Assembly: GCA_041441465.1 (NCBI GenBank)
Contig: JASDSY010000029.1
Location: 62,001 to 126,000, forward strand
Direction of reading: 5' to 3'
Source of the DNA: JASDSY01 sp041441465
Lineage (GTDB): Bacteria; Muiribacteriota; UBA9980
Length of the DNA stretch: 64,000 nt
Below, piece after piece: positions 26,707 to 35,639 of this stretch; positions within the stretch are counted from its first letter, which is position 1, and each line of letters starts with the position of its first letter. Position numbers and translations under genes: made by a program. Below the pieces are notes generated by a model that worked only from the letters and a program-made list of their open reading frames with translations, searched no databases and had not been told where the DNA came from.

Positions 26707-26947
26707 TTTTAATATCAATAACTTAATTTCACACCTTAAAAGTGTATGTGAGTAATGATTTTAAAAATTAATAAAATTTAGTTTTTAGCATTTGACTTCA
26801 AAATCAATCGTAAATATGCTGGTTAAAAAATATAGATTGATGTAATAATAATAATAATGGTTTCGCTATGCCAAACTTAAGTCGATAAGTTGAACTAATT
26901 ATTGCATATTTCGAAAAATTGATTATTATCTTATATACATGTTCATA

Positions 26948-27640
26948 TTATAAAAATTGCAGCTTTTCTAAATCTATATAATTGATTTCGTATGATATAT
27001 TTTGATTGCCGCAGGCGCAAAGCGCCGCTTTATAGCCTTTAAAATCGTTTATTCGCTTGAAATTGCAGTTGGTATTAAAACCCATTTGGCACGAAACTTT
27101 TATGCTGTCATCGTTAAAGTCTAAGACAAATTTTGTAGGTTCGAGTGATAAGCCGGTGCCAAGGTATTTTATGTAACTTTCTTTAAGTGTCCATAATTCA
27201 TAAAAGTAATCGATTTGGGAATTTTTGGGAATGCTCTTGAATCTTTCGCATTCTTCCGGTGAAAAATAACTGCCGTTCATACTTAAATCGACAGGTTCTA
27301 TTTTTTCTATGTCGATGCCCACTTCACTATCATAAAAAGCTAGTAAAACAAAATCTCCGGAATGTGAAATATTAAAGTAAAAATCATTACGGCCCTTTAA
27401 ATAGACTTTTCCATTGGCATTTTTTTCTAACTCAACATTAAGCGGGCCGATATTCAGATTTTTCATAAGAGAATGCTTTAATAATAATATCGCGCCAATC
27501 GAGCGCAATGAATCGGCCTCGAACCTGAATGAATTAACTTTCATTTTTTCATCGCGGTTTAAAATACCGGAATAAAGGCCGAGAAGATGGCTGATCGAAT
27601 TATTTTTTATGCATGCTGCGTATATTTTGATGCCGGTCAT
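26948..27640 (-). CDS. 4'-phosphopantetheinyl transferase, Sfp/AcpT type
   Basis: A 230-residue transferase that moves phosphopantetheine from CoA to the conserved serine of carrier domains. Key motifs are FNISHSGDFVLLAF (substrate His region), VGIDIEKIEPVD (Mg-binding Asp-x-Glu) and WTLKESYIKYLGTGLSLEP (WxxKEA-type motif with the second metal ligand Glu). It lies convergent with the synthetase, about 320 bases from its stop, so the synthetase's three carrier domains are its likely targets. I take the ATG at 27640 as the start; an upstream TTG is less likely because a promoter ends only six bases before this ATG, leaving a leaderless message. Confidence 0.9.
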   Translation of the reverse strand: MTGIKIYAACIKNNSISHLLGLYSGILNRDEKMKVNSFRFEADSLRSIGAILLLKHSLMKNLNIGPLNVELEKNANGKVYLKGRNDFYFNISHSGDFVLLAFYDSEVGIDIEKIEPVDLSMNGSYFSPEECERFKSIPKNSQIDYFYELWTLKESYIKYLGTGLSLEPTKFVLDFNDDSIKVSCQMGFNTNCNFKRINDFKGYKAALCACGNQNISYEINYIDLEKLQFL

Positions 27641-27646
27641 GGTCAA

Positions 27647-27675
27647 AATATAACACAAAAATTGAAAAATGTCAT
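27647..27675 (-). promoter_or_regulatory. Promoter of the phosphopantetheinyl transferase, leaderless
   Basis: On the minus strand ATGACA (27670-27675), 17 bases, TATATT (27647-27652), then only six bases before the ATG at 27640. Standard spacing puts the first transcribed base at the A of ATG. The divergent M16 promoter begins 27 bases away. Confidence 0.6.
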
Positions 27676-27702
27676 TAAATAATGAATAACTTCGATAATC
27701 TA

Positions 27703-27731
27703 TTGACTTTTTAATTAAATTTTAATAAAAT
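27703..27731 (+). promoter_or_regulatory. Promoter of the M16 peptidase gene, near leaderless
   Basis: TTGACT (27703-27708), 17 bases, TAAAAT (27726-27731), then nine bases before the ATG at 27741. No ribosome binding site exists in those nine bases (AACCTCTCT), so the message has at most a few untranslated bases. Confidence 0.65.
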
Positions 27732-27740
27732 AACCTCTCT

Positions 27741-30419
27741 ATGCAAAAGCTACCAATTATTATTCCGGAGTACTATAAATTAAGCAATGGATTTTCAATC
27801 TGCCTGTGCGGCAATTTTCCTTATAAATCCTCGCAAATATCGGTTTTATTTTTGTCTAAATGCGGGCTTTATTCAGAAACTCCTGAAAAGGCCGGAATTA
27901 CACATGCTCTTGAACATATGCTGTTTAAAGGCACGAAAAAACACAGCAATTTTGAATTTATGGCCGAAATTAACTCTCTGGGCTCGTCAGTTGACGCTTT
28001 TACAGCCGCCGATTCAATGTGTATCGAACTTATGTCGCCGGCTGATAATTTCGAAAAATCATTTTCACTATTTTCAGATTTGATCTTAAACCCGGTATTC
28101 CCTGAAAAAGAAGTCGAGCTTGAAAAGAAAGTTGTAATAAATGAAATTCTTTTTTATGAGGATGATCCTGAAGATTTGCTGACGCTGCGCCTCGAAAGTG
28201 AATGTTTCAAAGGGACATGTTATCAAAATCCAATACTTGGAACGCGAAACAGTGTTAATTCGTTGACACGCGAAGAATTTCAAAAATATCATAAAGATTA
28301 TTTCACTCCGGAAAATTGCATGATGACTGTTATCGGCGATTTTAACGAACCTGAAATGGCCGGATTTATCGAGAAGTTTTTCGGCGAAAAAAAATGGAAA
28401 CGTTCAAAGACCGGCCCTAAATATTTTAATTTAACAAATATAAACGATAAACCGACGCACAGCGTTATAAAAAGACTTGATAAGTTTTCACAAAATTATC
28501 TCGGCTTCTCATTTGTGCTGCCGCCCTCGATCGCCGGAATTGATTCGTCGGCCATGATTTTGCCTTATGTGTTCAGCTCATTGAAATCATCGCCGCTCGG
28601 CTTTTTACTGCGCGAAAAAAATAATATCGTAAATGCTTTTAGCGCCGATTTGATATTTAAGCAGGGCGCATGGATGATGTCTCTTATCGCTTCGTGTGAG
28701 CCGCGTTATATGAATAAGGTTAAAAATATTATTCTTAATTTTATAAAAAGAGCTTCGTCGCTTGTTTCCAGAGAATTATTCGAAAGCGCCAGGAATTTAA
28801 TATTGCTCGATTACTTTCAGGAAATCGAGACTGCTAAGAATTATTGCAATGAACTTACCACATTTAACCATATAATCGGCGAAACTTCCTATAACAAATC
28901 TATCGAAAATCTTCTTAAAATATCATACGAAGATTTTCTTGATTATCTTTCTAAATATGTTGAACCGGCAGTTTTACATTTTGTCGAAATAATTTCGAAA
29001 GAAGTAAATTCATTTAAACACAATGCGGAATACATAAAACTTAAAAATCCTGACTTGGGCAAAGCTAACGCCGCAAATTTCGGATATGAAAATTCATTCT
29101 ATAAATTAAAAAAATATAACCCTAAATTATCTGCGGATGTTTCATGCAATACGGATAATCCGGCAAGACCTATTATCTCAACCATAGATACATCATTGTT
29201 GTACTCAACCCTTAATATGTGGATCGAGGGCGGTGTCATAGCCTCACAAATACCCGGAGACGCTTATATTTTTAGCGAATTATTCGGCAAAAAAACTCAC
29301 TTATTGTCAAGTTATGATAATTTTATAAAAAATGACTATCTCGGCATATATTATGACTGCAACATATTTCTTGATTATGTCCTTATAGAAGCCGTCTGCC
29401 CTGGTAAATTTACCGGCGATAAAATAAAAAGGCTCGATGAATTTCTAAATGATTTTGATTTTACAGGCGATATGCTGAAAAAAGCCAAGCAGGTCGTTAA
29501 ACGTTCAGTTGCAGGCGTTTATGACGATGTGTTCGAATATCCGTTCTGGAATTTCATTAAAATCCTTTTCGAAGGTAAATGCTATTCAAAATCAATATTC
29601 GGTAATGAAAAGTTTTTGTCTGAAATCAACGCGGAAAACGTTATTAATTATTATAACAACCTCAAAAACAGCTCGTCGAGATATTGCATTTCATATTCAG
29701 CGGCCGTAAATTCAGCCGAAATTATAAAAAATAATCTTTCTTATATTAATTTATCAAGCCGGCGTCCGTTAGATATAAATCCCAATATGCAGGGCGGCAA
29801 ATTAATTAACGGCTGTTCCAATATATTCAATAAATTTGATAAAAACGCTTTTTTAAACTCCGGTATCGGCGGCAAAACCATTGAAATAAAGTCAAGGCAG
29901 CAGCAGGCTACCGTTTTAATAGGCGGTTACGCTCCTGAAATCGCTAACGGCGATTCATTGGCTTTTTCTATAGCTAATTATATACTCGCCGATTATACCG
30001 GTAAAAGATTATGGGATCTGCGTGAATCCCACGGCCTGTGCTACAACATATTTTCTGAATATATTCCGTTGGCATACTCCGGCGTGTTTTTTTGCTATGC
30101 CAATACCGACATAAATAAACTTGGTACCGTCGCCGAAAAAATATGCTGCGAACTAGATAAGTATTGCGCTGACGGCCCTACCGAAAAGGAAGTGGCTGAA
30201 GCTAAAATGCAGCTTATAAAGAAGATGGAGCTGGGGCTTAATTCGAGTGCCAGCCTGTCAAAAGCTGCCGGTAGTTCCATATTTTACGGCAAAACGCTGA
30301 GTGAATTCCTTGAATATAAAAAACGTATCGAAAGCGTTGAAGTGAATAAAATCAACGCGGTCATAAGAAAATACATGTCACCAAAAAAATTGCTTACTTT
30401 AAGGGTTTTGACTTCATAA
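27741..30419 (+). CDS. M16-family zinc metallopeptidase, two-half fusion
   Basis: An 892-residue pitrilysin/insulinase-family protein containing both the catalytic and the partner half. The inverted zinc motif is H55-A-L-E58-H59, and the third ligand Glu135 lies 77 residues on in VVINEILFYEDDPEDL, the usual spacing. The C-terminal half lacks a zinc motif but keeps the RLWDLRESHGLCYN segment that completes the active site in this family. No signal peptide is present. Such peptidases degrade short peptides; a role in peptide or pilin turnover here is speculation. The gene is divergent from the phosphopantetheinyl transferase, with promoters back to back. It ends at a palindrome-rich element. 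Confidence 0.9.
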   Translation: MQKLPIIIPEYYKLSNGFSICLCGNFPYKSSQISVLFLSKCGLYSETPEKAGITHALEHMLFKGTKKHSNFEFMAEINSLGSSVDAFTAADSMCIELMSPADNFEKSFSLFSDLILNPVFPEKEVELEKKVVINEILFYEDDPEDLLTLRLESECFKGTCYQNPILGTRNSVNSLTREEFQKYHKDYFTPENCMMTVIGDFNEPEMAGFIEKFFGEKKWKRSKTGPKYFNLTNINDKPTHSVIKRLDKFSQNYLGFSFVLPPSIAGIDSSAMILPYVFSSLKSSPLGFLLREKNNIVNAFSADLIFKQGAWMMSLIASCEPRYMNKVKNIILNFIKRASSLVSRELFESARNLILLDYFQEIETAKNYCNELTTFNHIIGETSYNKSIENLLKISYEDFLDYLSKYVEPAVLHFVEIISKEVNSFKHNAEYIKLKNPDLGKANAANFGYENSFYKLKKYNPKLSADVSCNTDNPARPIISTIDTSLLYSTLNMWIEGGVIASQIPGDAYIFSELFGKKTHLLSSYDNFIKNDYLGIYYDCNIFLDYVLIEAVCPGKFTGDKIKRLDEFLNDFDFTGDMLKKAKQVVKRSVAGVYDDVFEYPFWNFIKILFEGKCYSKSIFGNEKFLSEINAENVINYYNNLKNSSSRYCISYSAAVNSAEIIKNNLSYINLSSRRPLDINPNMQGGKLINGCSNIFNKFDKNAFLNSGIGGKTIEIKSRQQQATVLIGGYAPEIANGDSLAFSIANYILADYTGKRLWDLRESHGLCYNIFSEYIPLAYSGVFFCYANTDINKLGTVAEKICCELDKYCADGPTEKEVAEAKMQLIKKMELGLNSSASLSKAAGSSIFYGKTLSEFLEYKKRIESVEVNKINAVIRKYMSPKKLLTLRVLTS

Positions 30420-30441
30420 ACATTTTTTTAATATTTTTATA

Positions 30442-30958
30442 CGGGGGACACAAAGGGTTTAACCCTTTGATTTCCCCCGCACCCCCTCTTTAATCCTGCT
30501 ATATCTACCGTTGCTTTGGGCGATTCTATCGTTTTATTTTGTGATTTTTAATATTCGCAAAGCGCGGCCTGCGCCGCTTACTTTGCGAATATCCAGCAAT
30601 CGGCCGCGAGAATTTATCATATATTTACGCTATATCGTTTGCGGCCGAAGGTGAAGAAACATGAATGGCTGAAGCTTTTCCTCGGCACGTGAAACGTGCT
30701 AACACAGACTTCAAAGTATCTTGTAACTGCATTTCGCGTAAGCTTATGCGTGAGTATCAGCTTACGCGATTGCTGAATTTGTGCAAAGGAAACAGTTTAG
30801 AAACAAAATAAAAAAGCACTATTGATATAATAAAAATAATACTCTAAAAAACTTTTTACGAGTGAACGACTTCCGCAGGCGCACTTGTGGTCGAGGGTCG
30901 GGCTTGGCGCCGAGGACCAAGTGAACGAGAAAAAAGTTTTTTTATTCCTTATCCGCCC
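30442..30958. repeat. Structured intergenic element E1 (nested palindromes), copy 1
   Basis: A non-coding stretch packed with perfect inverted repeats, lying between the convergent M16 and pilO genes. Stems: CGGGGGA/TCCCCCG (30442-30479) enclosing CAAAGGGTT/AACCCTTTG; 12-base ATATTCGCAAAG/CTTTGCGAATAT (30551-30592) enclosing GCGGC/GCCGC; TCGGCCGC/GCGGCCGA (30600-30648); GCACGT/ACGTGC (30685-30699); CGCGTAAGCT/AGCTTACGCG (30735-30768); and an outer A-rich stem (30846-30943) enclosing an imperfect CACTTG-GGTC stem. The first, second, third and fifth have positional equivalents with different stem sequence in the element at 35.2 kb, joined by shared linkers such as AATCCTGCTA. No open reading frame of note. 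This accounts for the whole 30420-31008 gap. Confidence 0.8.
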
Positions 30959-31008
30959 CCTTTATGTAAAAGTCACAATAGCTTCGTGAATGGAAAGAAA
31001 AAAAATAT

Positions 31009-31581
31009 TTATTTTTTTAATATTTCGTTAAGGTTAATTTTCCCTGACGGCGAGTAAAAAGAATAAGAAATTAATGTCGGTGCGTCACTTAGTTCTTCTA
31101 TTGTGATAGATTCCGTGAGTGCTCTCCTGTTTGAGCATATATTGGCAGATATATTCAAGAAATCTGAAATTTTGATATTTTTGATGTTCAACGTGCCGCT
31201 TAATGATTCCATAAAAGCGAAAGTTTTGATTCCGTAAGTTAATTCATAATCAGGTACGGCGGTTACTTTTTGAATTATTTCCCTGATATTTCGCTGCTTT
31301 ATTTCGATAGTCTCGGTCGAAGCATTTTTTGAAACCGTGTCTGAAATGATATTTATGTCTTTTAATAGATTTTGTTTTTCGCTGTTTAATGCGCCGGCTT
31401 TTGTTTCAGCCTCTTGAGCGCGGCTTTCGAGCGATTGTGCGGCCTGCTTTAATGACGCCGCATCGCTTCTTTGCGGAAGCACGACTATTATTCTGAAAAA
31501 ACCGACAAGCAGAAGGATAAAGGTGTTTATCGCGATTATATAAATGATTTTATTTTGAATGCTATCGTTCAAATATTTCAT
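31009..31581 (-). CDS. pilO: PilO-like type IV pilus alignment protein
   Basis: A 190-residue protein with a single membrane span at about residues 11-32 after a short cytoplasmic N-terminus, a coiled coil (about 38-95, rich in Ala/Glu/Lys) and a C-terminal periplasmic domain. That is the layout of PilO. Sequence identity in this family is low, so the call rests on topology and on gene order: it is the last gene of the pilM-pilN-pilO series and overlaps pilN by 20 bases. PilO dimerises with PilN through ferredoxin-like domains to connect the inner-membrane platform with the secretin. No PilP gene follows; the transcript instead runs into element E1. Confidence 0.8.
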   Translation of the reverse strand: MKYLNDSIQNKIIYIIAINTFILLLVGFFRIIVVLPQRSDAASLKQAAQSLESRAQEAETKAGALNSEKQNLLKDINIISDTVSKNASTETIEIKQRNIREIIQKVTAVPDYELTYGIKTFAFMESLSGTLNIKNIKISDFLNISANICSNRRALTESITIEELSDAPTLISYSFYSPSGKINLNEILKK

Positions 31582-32227
31582 CCCCTTTGATTTTAATGAT
31601 TACGCGCGCAGAAACGCCGTTAAGATTTGATCCTGAGGCTGCCGGAGTGTTTGTTCTGGTTTCGGCGTATTCGTTATTTATGAAAACGCTTTCGACCCAT
31701 TTTATTTTTTTGAGCTGCTCAATAAATGCTGAAAGAGCGTTCATATTTTTAACTGTTATAAAAAAGCTGCCCGTTAAGCTGCCGAAGTTAATGTTGAAAT
31801 TTTTAACGCTCAATATTTCAGGAATATTCCTGCGTATCTTCAGAATGTCGTTAACTATTTCCGTATCGTTTGTTTTGCGGCTTGTCAGTGAACTTTGCGA
31901 ATTTTTCAGGCTTTCTTTAAGTTTAGATATTTTTGTCTTTACCTCGTCGCTTATTGCTATCTCGGCGCTTTCGCCTGAAAACATTCCGCCAGCCCTGACA
32001 GTATTATTTTTTAGCGCCTTTTCATGCTGGTTTATTTTTGACTGCAGCGCTGAAATTTTTAAATTCGCGTCGTAAATTTCGCCTTTATAATCGTAATAAC
32101 TATACATCGAAAATATGAAATAGAGGAACGGAATAATTGAAATACCGTATTTAACGGCTTTGAATGACAATGAATTTTCATTCATTGCCGGCCTGGCAAT
32201 TTTAAAATCCATTTTTATGCTTTTCAT
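31562..32227 (-). CDS. pilN: PilN-like type IV pilus alignment protein
   Basis: A 221-residue bitopic protein. The short N-terminus (MKSIKMDFKIARPAMNENSL) would lie in the cytoplasm, where PilN contacts PilM; a span follows at about 28-46, then a coiled coil (52-125) and a periplasmic alpha/beta domain ending with RVIIKIKGDEIF. The typical PilN start (IN-L-N/P near the N-terminus) is only loosely preserved, so topology and gene order carry the assignment. It sits 77 bases after pilM and overlaps pilO by 20 bases, which implies translational coupling of the PilN/PilO partners. Confidence 0.8.
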   Translation of the reverse strand: MKSIKMDFKIARPAMNENSLSFKAVKYGISIIPFLYFIFSMYSYYDYKGEIYDANLKISALQSKINQHEKALKNNTVRAGGMFSGESAEIAISDEVKTKISKLKESLKNSQSSLTSRKTNDTEIVNDILKIRRNIPEILSVKNFNINFGSLTGSFFITVKNMNALSAFIEQLKKIKWVESVFINNEYAETRTNTPAASGSNLNGVSARVIIKIKGDEIFER

Positions 32228-32304
32228 TTTTGCTCCGATTCTTCCTTAAAATTTTACAATGCTATCTATAATTTAAATATATTCTTTGTGTTATTGAAAA
32301 CAGG

Positions 32305-33282
32305 CTAATTTGTGCCGTCGAATAGTAACGGCGAATATTGTATTTTTTCGGTATTTTCCAGAAGTTTTATGTTAACAGCCAGAAAATTTTCTAAAAATAA
32401 TTTAATATTGGGTGTTTTTCCGAATCCGCCTGAGATTACTATTTCAGAAAGTTTTATATGCGGATATTTCGATATAAAAAACTCGTAGGTTATATGCAGT
32501 TCCTTTAAAAACTTGTCAGTTGCCTTAAGTTTATGTGATTCAAACTCGGAAAGCGAGTTGAAGTCGATTTTATCCGGAAAGATTTTATGTTCCGATATTT
32601 TTTTTGCAGATTCGCTTTTGGAAATTGGATGTTTAAGTTCGAGTGTTTCTATTATCTCATCGGCGAAATGCCTGCCTGCTGTTTCTATTATCCTTACATA
32701 AACCGGTTCTGAGTCCACGAAAAAATAAAATGTGGTAACCTCATGGCCGATGTTTAATAGTCCGAAATTTTCCTTTAAAATTCCATTTTGTGAAATGAAA
32801 TTATATATTGCATGACACGACATATCGATTGACATAATTTTTATTTTCGCGTTTTCGAATAACTCGGTCAATTTATTTATCAATTCTTCTTTTACAAGGC
32901 AAACGTAGCAGTCGGCGTATAATTTGCCGGTTTCGATGTCTTTTTCGGTTTTGCATATATGCGCGTCTATTTTACAGCCGCTGTAAACTTCCTCGCGGAT
33001 CTGGTCGCGCGCGCGCCAGAGGATATACTCTTTTGTGTATTCGGCCGGTAAATCGTTTACTCTTACGAATATCTGCCGCGCCCACTGGTCAGGCAGAAGA
33101 AGGTTGATTTTGGTTATTCCCTCTTTCCTTAATTTTTCAATATATCCGGCAAGTTCGGTTTCGTTTATTTGCGGAATTGTAAAAGTGCCGCCGATAACGT
33201 CATTTCCAAAAATATATTCGTGAAAATTTCCGTTTTTTGTGTATTTAAGGCTGTATCCGCCTATGTCCACGTTAGAAACCAC
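32305..33282 (-). CDS. pilM: PilM-like actin-fold pilus ATPase subunit
   Basis: A 325-residue cytoplasmic protein of the PilM/FtsA actin-like fold. Visible landmarks are the phosphate-1 loop SNVDIGGYSLKY at the N-terminus, the FGLLNIGHEVTTFYFF segment (phosphate-2) near the middle and EIVISGGFGKTPNIKLFLEN near the C-terminus (adenosine loop). PilM binds the N-terminus of PilN and relays ATPase activity in the pilus base. Translation starts at GTG, preceded by an AAGGAG site (complement of 33291-33297). It follows pilB by 23 bases, so pilB-pilM-pilN-pilO form one operon on the minus strand. Confidence 0.85.
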   Translation of the reverse strand: MVSNVDIGGYSLKYTKNGNFHEYIFGNDVIGGTFTIPQINETELAGYIEKLRKEGITKINLLLPDQWARQIFVRVNDLPAEYTKEYILWRARDQIREEVYSGCKIDAHICKTEKDIETGKLYADCYVCLVKEELINKLTELFENAKIKIMSIDMSCHAIYNFISQNGILKENFGLLNIGHEVTTFYFFVDSEPVYVRIIETAGRHFADEIIETLELKHPISKSESAKKISEHKIFPDKIDFNSLSEFESHKLKATDKFLKELHITYEFFISKYPHIKLSEIVISGGFGKTPNIKLFLENFLAVNIKLLENTEKIQYSPLLFDGTN

Positions 33283-33305
33283 GGGACGCTCCTTTCTAAC
33301 TGCGT

Positions 33306-35177
33306 TTAATCTTCAAATGTAACTCTGTTAATTTCCTCGATTGTAGTCATGCCTTCGATGACTTTTGCCCAGGCAGCCTGCCTGAGAGTTTTCATTCCTT
33401 CACTGATTGCCTGGCTTTTAATTTCAAGCGGCGACGCTTTTTTTAATATCAGCGACTTAATTTCATCGGACAAAGCAAGTGTTTCATAAATGCCGGTGCG
33501 CCCTTGATATCCGGTATTATGGCAGTAACGGCAGCCTTTGCCCCTATATAATTTACGGCCGCCGCAATATTTTTCAAAATCGCTAATTAGGGCCGTAGTT
33601 TCTTTATCAGGAACATATTCCTCTTTGCAGTTCGAGCATATTTTCCTGATAAGGCGCTGTGAAATGATCAGGTTAAAAGATGCGGCGAATTGGTAAGGTT
33701 CGACACCCATATTTGTAAGACGCGCTATAGCGTCTATTACGTTATTGGCGTGTATCGTCGAAAGTACAAGATGGCCTGTTAATGCTGCATTGACTGCAAT
33801 TGCGGCAGTTTCGGTATCGCGTATTTCGCCTATCATGATTTTATCCGGGTCCTGTCTTACAATCGAACGAAGTCCAGACGCGAACGTCAGACCCTTTTTT
33901 TCGTTGACGTTAACCTGGACTATATCGGGTATCTGGTATTCTACGGGGTCCTCTATCGTAATGAGTTTGTCTTCAGGTGTTTTAATCGCTTTAATGGCCG
34001 AATAAAGCGTCGTGGTTTTGCCCGAACCTGTCGGCCCAGCCGATAAGATCATTCCGTAAGGTTTGAATATGTTTTTTTTGAATTTAAGCATATCTTCAGA
34101 CGGGAATCCGAGTTTTTCAAGGTCAAGGCCGACCGCGTTCTGGTCTAAAATTCTTATTACGACGGTTTCACCAAAAATGGAAGGCAGTACGGATACTCTG
34201 AAATCTATGTTTCTGTCGTCGATATATGCCTTAAAACGACCGTCCTGCGGCACGCGTTTTTCTGAAATATCGAGATTAGCCATATTTTTAATTCGCGATA
34301 CTATAAAGTTCCGCGATTTTGGATCGATTTTTTTCACGTTAAAAAGCGCGCCGTCGATCCTGAATTTAACTTTCATTTCTTCTGGATAGATCTCAATATG
34401 AATATCTGATGCTTTTTTGCGTATGGCTTTTATTAATATAGAATTAACCGTATTAACGATAGTCGCGTCGGAATATGTCTTGAGAAATTCCATATCGCCT
34501 TTATCATCGGTATCGTCTTCGCTGAGACTCTTTATAGCGACTGTTTCTTCGGTTTCAGAAAATAACGCGCTTTCACTTAATGAAGTTTCGGCCACAAGGT
34601 TGATCACTCTCATAATTTCGGATCTTACAGCTACGTAAGAAATTGTTGGAATACCTATTATCGACTCGATTTCTTCGATGCGTTCCACATCTGACGGGTC
34701 GTCCATTAATATTATTAATTTGTCGCCCTCTTTTTTGTATGGTATGAAGTTATAACGTCTGACAATGTTTATATCGAATTGGGAAAAAAGCGCGTCGTCA
34801 ATTTTCATTTCGCTTAAATCTATGAATTCGGTTTTATGCTGAATGGCTACGGCTTTATAAAGATTTTTAGGCTTAATAAGTCCGCGGTCAACGATCAATT
34901 CTTTTAAATTTAACGGCATGCCGTTAAATTCATTTATTATTTTTTCGAGCTCGAAAGGCGAGAGCATTCCTTCGGAAATCAAAACATCCTCGAGCGAATG
35001 TGATTTCATGGCATAAAAATAATATTTATATGCGTCGTTTTCGTCCAATAAAACGCCGTCAGCAATTAAATTTTTTAATCCGTCTTGAAAATCTTTTGTA
35101 ACCAGCTCATTGTAATTTTCAAGGGTGATTTTGCCTTTTAATTTAAGCTCATATAATATCTTTTCCCAGACTTTCAT
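33306..35177 (-). CDS. pilB: PilB/GspE-type pilus assembly ATPase (copy 1)
   Basis: A 623-residue hexameric secretion ATPase. The N-terminal ~170 residues form the MshEN/T2SSE-N regulatory region (LKELIVDRGLIKPKNLYKAV type repeat). The motor follows: Walker A GPTGSGKT at 381-388, Asp box ITIEDPVEYQIP, Walker B region IRQDPDKIMIGEIRD and the His box TGHLVLSTIHAN. A tetracysteine zinc site near the C-terminus (CSNC and CRYC) is typical of PilB rather than PilT. It powers pilus extension. It starts the pilB-M-N-O operon, separated from the upstream pilC by the 487-base gap that carries element E2. A second PilB-type gene lies at 61783. Confidence 0.92.
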   Translation of the reverse strand: MKVWEKILYELKLKGKITLENYNELVTKDFQDGLKNLIADGVLLDENDAYKYYFYAMKSHSLEDVLISEGMLSPFELEKIINEFNGMPLNLKELIVDRGLIKPKNLYKAVAIQHKTEFIDLSEMKIDDALFSQFDINIVRRYNFIPYKKEGDKLIILMDDPSDVERIEEIESIIGIPTISYVAVRSEIMRVINLVAETSLSESALFSETEETVAIKSLSEDDTDDKGDMEFLKTYSDATIVNTVNSILIKAIRKKASDIHIEIYPEEMKVKFRIDGALFNVKKIDPKSRNFIVSRIKNMANLDISEKRVPQDGRFKAYIDDRNIDFRVSVLPSIFGETVVIRILDQNAVGLDLEKLGFPSEDMLKFKKNIFKPYGMILSAGPTGSGKTTTLYSAIKAIKTPEDKLITIEDPVEYQIPDIVQVNVNEKKGLTFASGLRSIVRQDPDKIMIGEIRDTETAAIAVNAALTGHLVLSTIHANNVIDAIARLTNMGVEPYQFAASFNLIISQRLIRKICSNCKEEYVPDKETTALISDFEKYCGGRKLYRGKGCRYCHNTGYQGRTGIYETLALSDEIKSLILKKASPLEIKSQAISEGMKTLRQAAWAKVIEGMTTIEEINRVTFED

Positions 35178-35226
35178 TTTGCCTCCGGTATGAACTAATT
35201 AGGTTTTATTTAATATTGATTTAAAG

Positions 35227-35639
35227 TCAGGGAAAGGCGAAGGGATTATCCCTTCCCTTTCCCTGAAACCCTATCCAATCCTGCTACTTTTTTGTTCTTA
35301 ATCATCGCGAAGCGCAAATTTCATTTGCTTACTTCGCGATGATCCGGCATTCAAAATGAAACTGTTATTCATAACAGTTTCATTTTGAAACGAAGAGTTC
35401 AGATTTCCACATCGTTTTTTTATCAAATTGTTACGCATTTCGTGGCGTTCGACTGCAAACGATAAGTATGGATAATCTGAAAAATTTCACGCAGTCGATT
35501 GCCATGTTACATCAAACGCCGCGCGTTTGATGTAACTAAAAACGCAAAAAAATATAATCCGCCATCACAACGGTAGAAATAGCGGGAGTCACAGGGGGAA
35601 ATGGGGGAGATAGAGGGCCATTGGCCTTCTGTCGCCCCC
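35227..35639. repeat. Structured intergenic element E2 (nested palindromes), copy 2
   Basis: Non-coding element between pilC and pilB. Stems in order: TCAGGGAAAGG.. with ..CCTTTCCCTGA (35227-35266); 12-base ATCATCGCGAAG/CTTCGCGATGAT (35301-35343) enclosing GCAAAT/ATTTGC; perfect 17-base TCAAAATGAAACTGTTA with a 4-base loop (35351-35388); TCGACTGC/GCAGTCGA (35449-35498); perfect 14-base GTTACATCAAACGC with a 3-base loop (35506-35536); and an imperfect G-rich stem (35603-35639). Linkers match element E1 (AATCCTGCTA, ATCCRGCA, GCATTTCG, CGATTGC) while the stems differ but keep pairing. Its right end carries AACGGTAGAAATAGCGGGA, an inverted near-match of the E1 left segment TCCTGCTATATCTACCGTT. 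This accounts for the 35178-35664 gap. Confidence 0.82.

Noticed and set aside
26842..26858. Short (TAA)n tract as a phase-variation repeat
   Set aside because: Only about five units, in an intergenic region with no promoter positioned to be affected.
30420..31008. Possible CRISPR or tRNA cluster because of many stems
   Set aside because: No regularly spaced direct repeats, and no stem set folds as a cloverleaf with an anticodon and T-loop; described instead as element E1.
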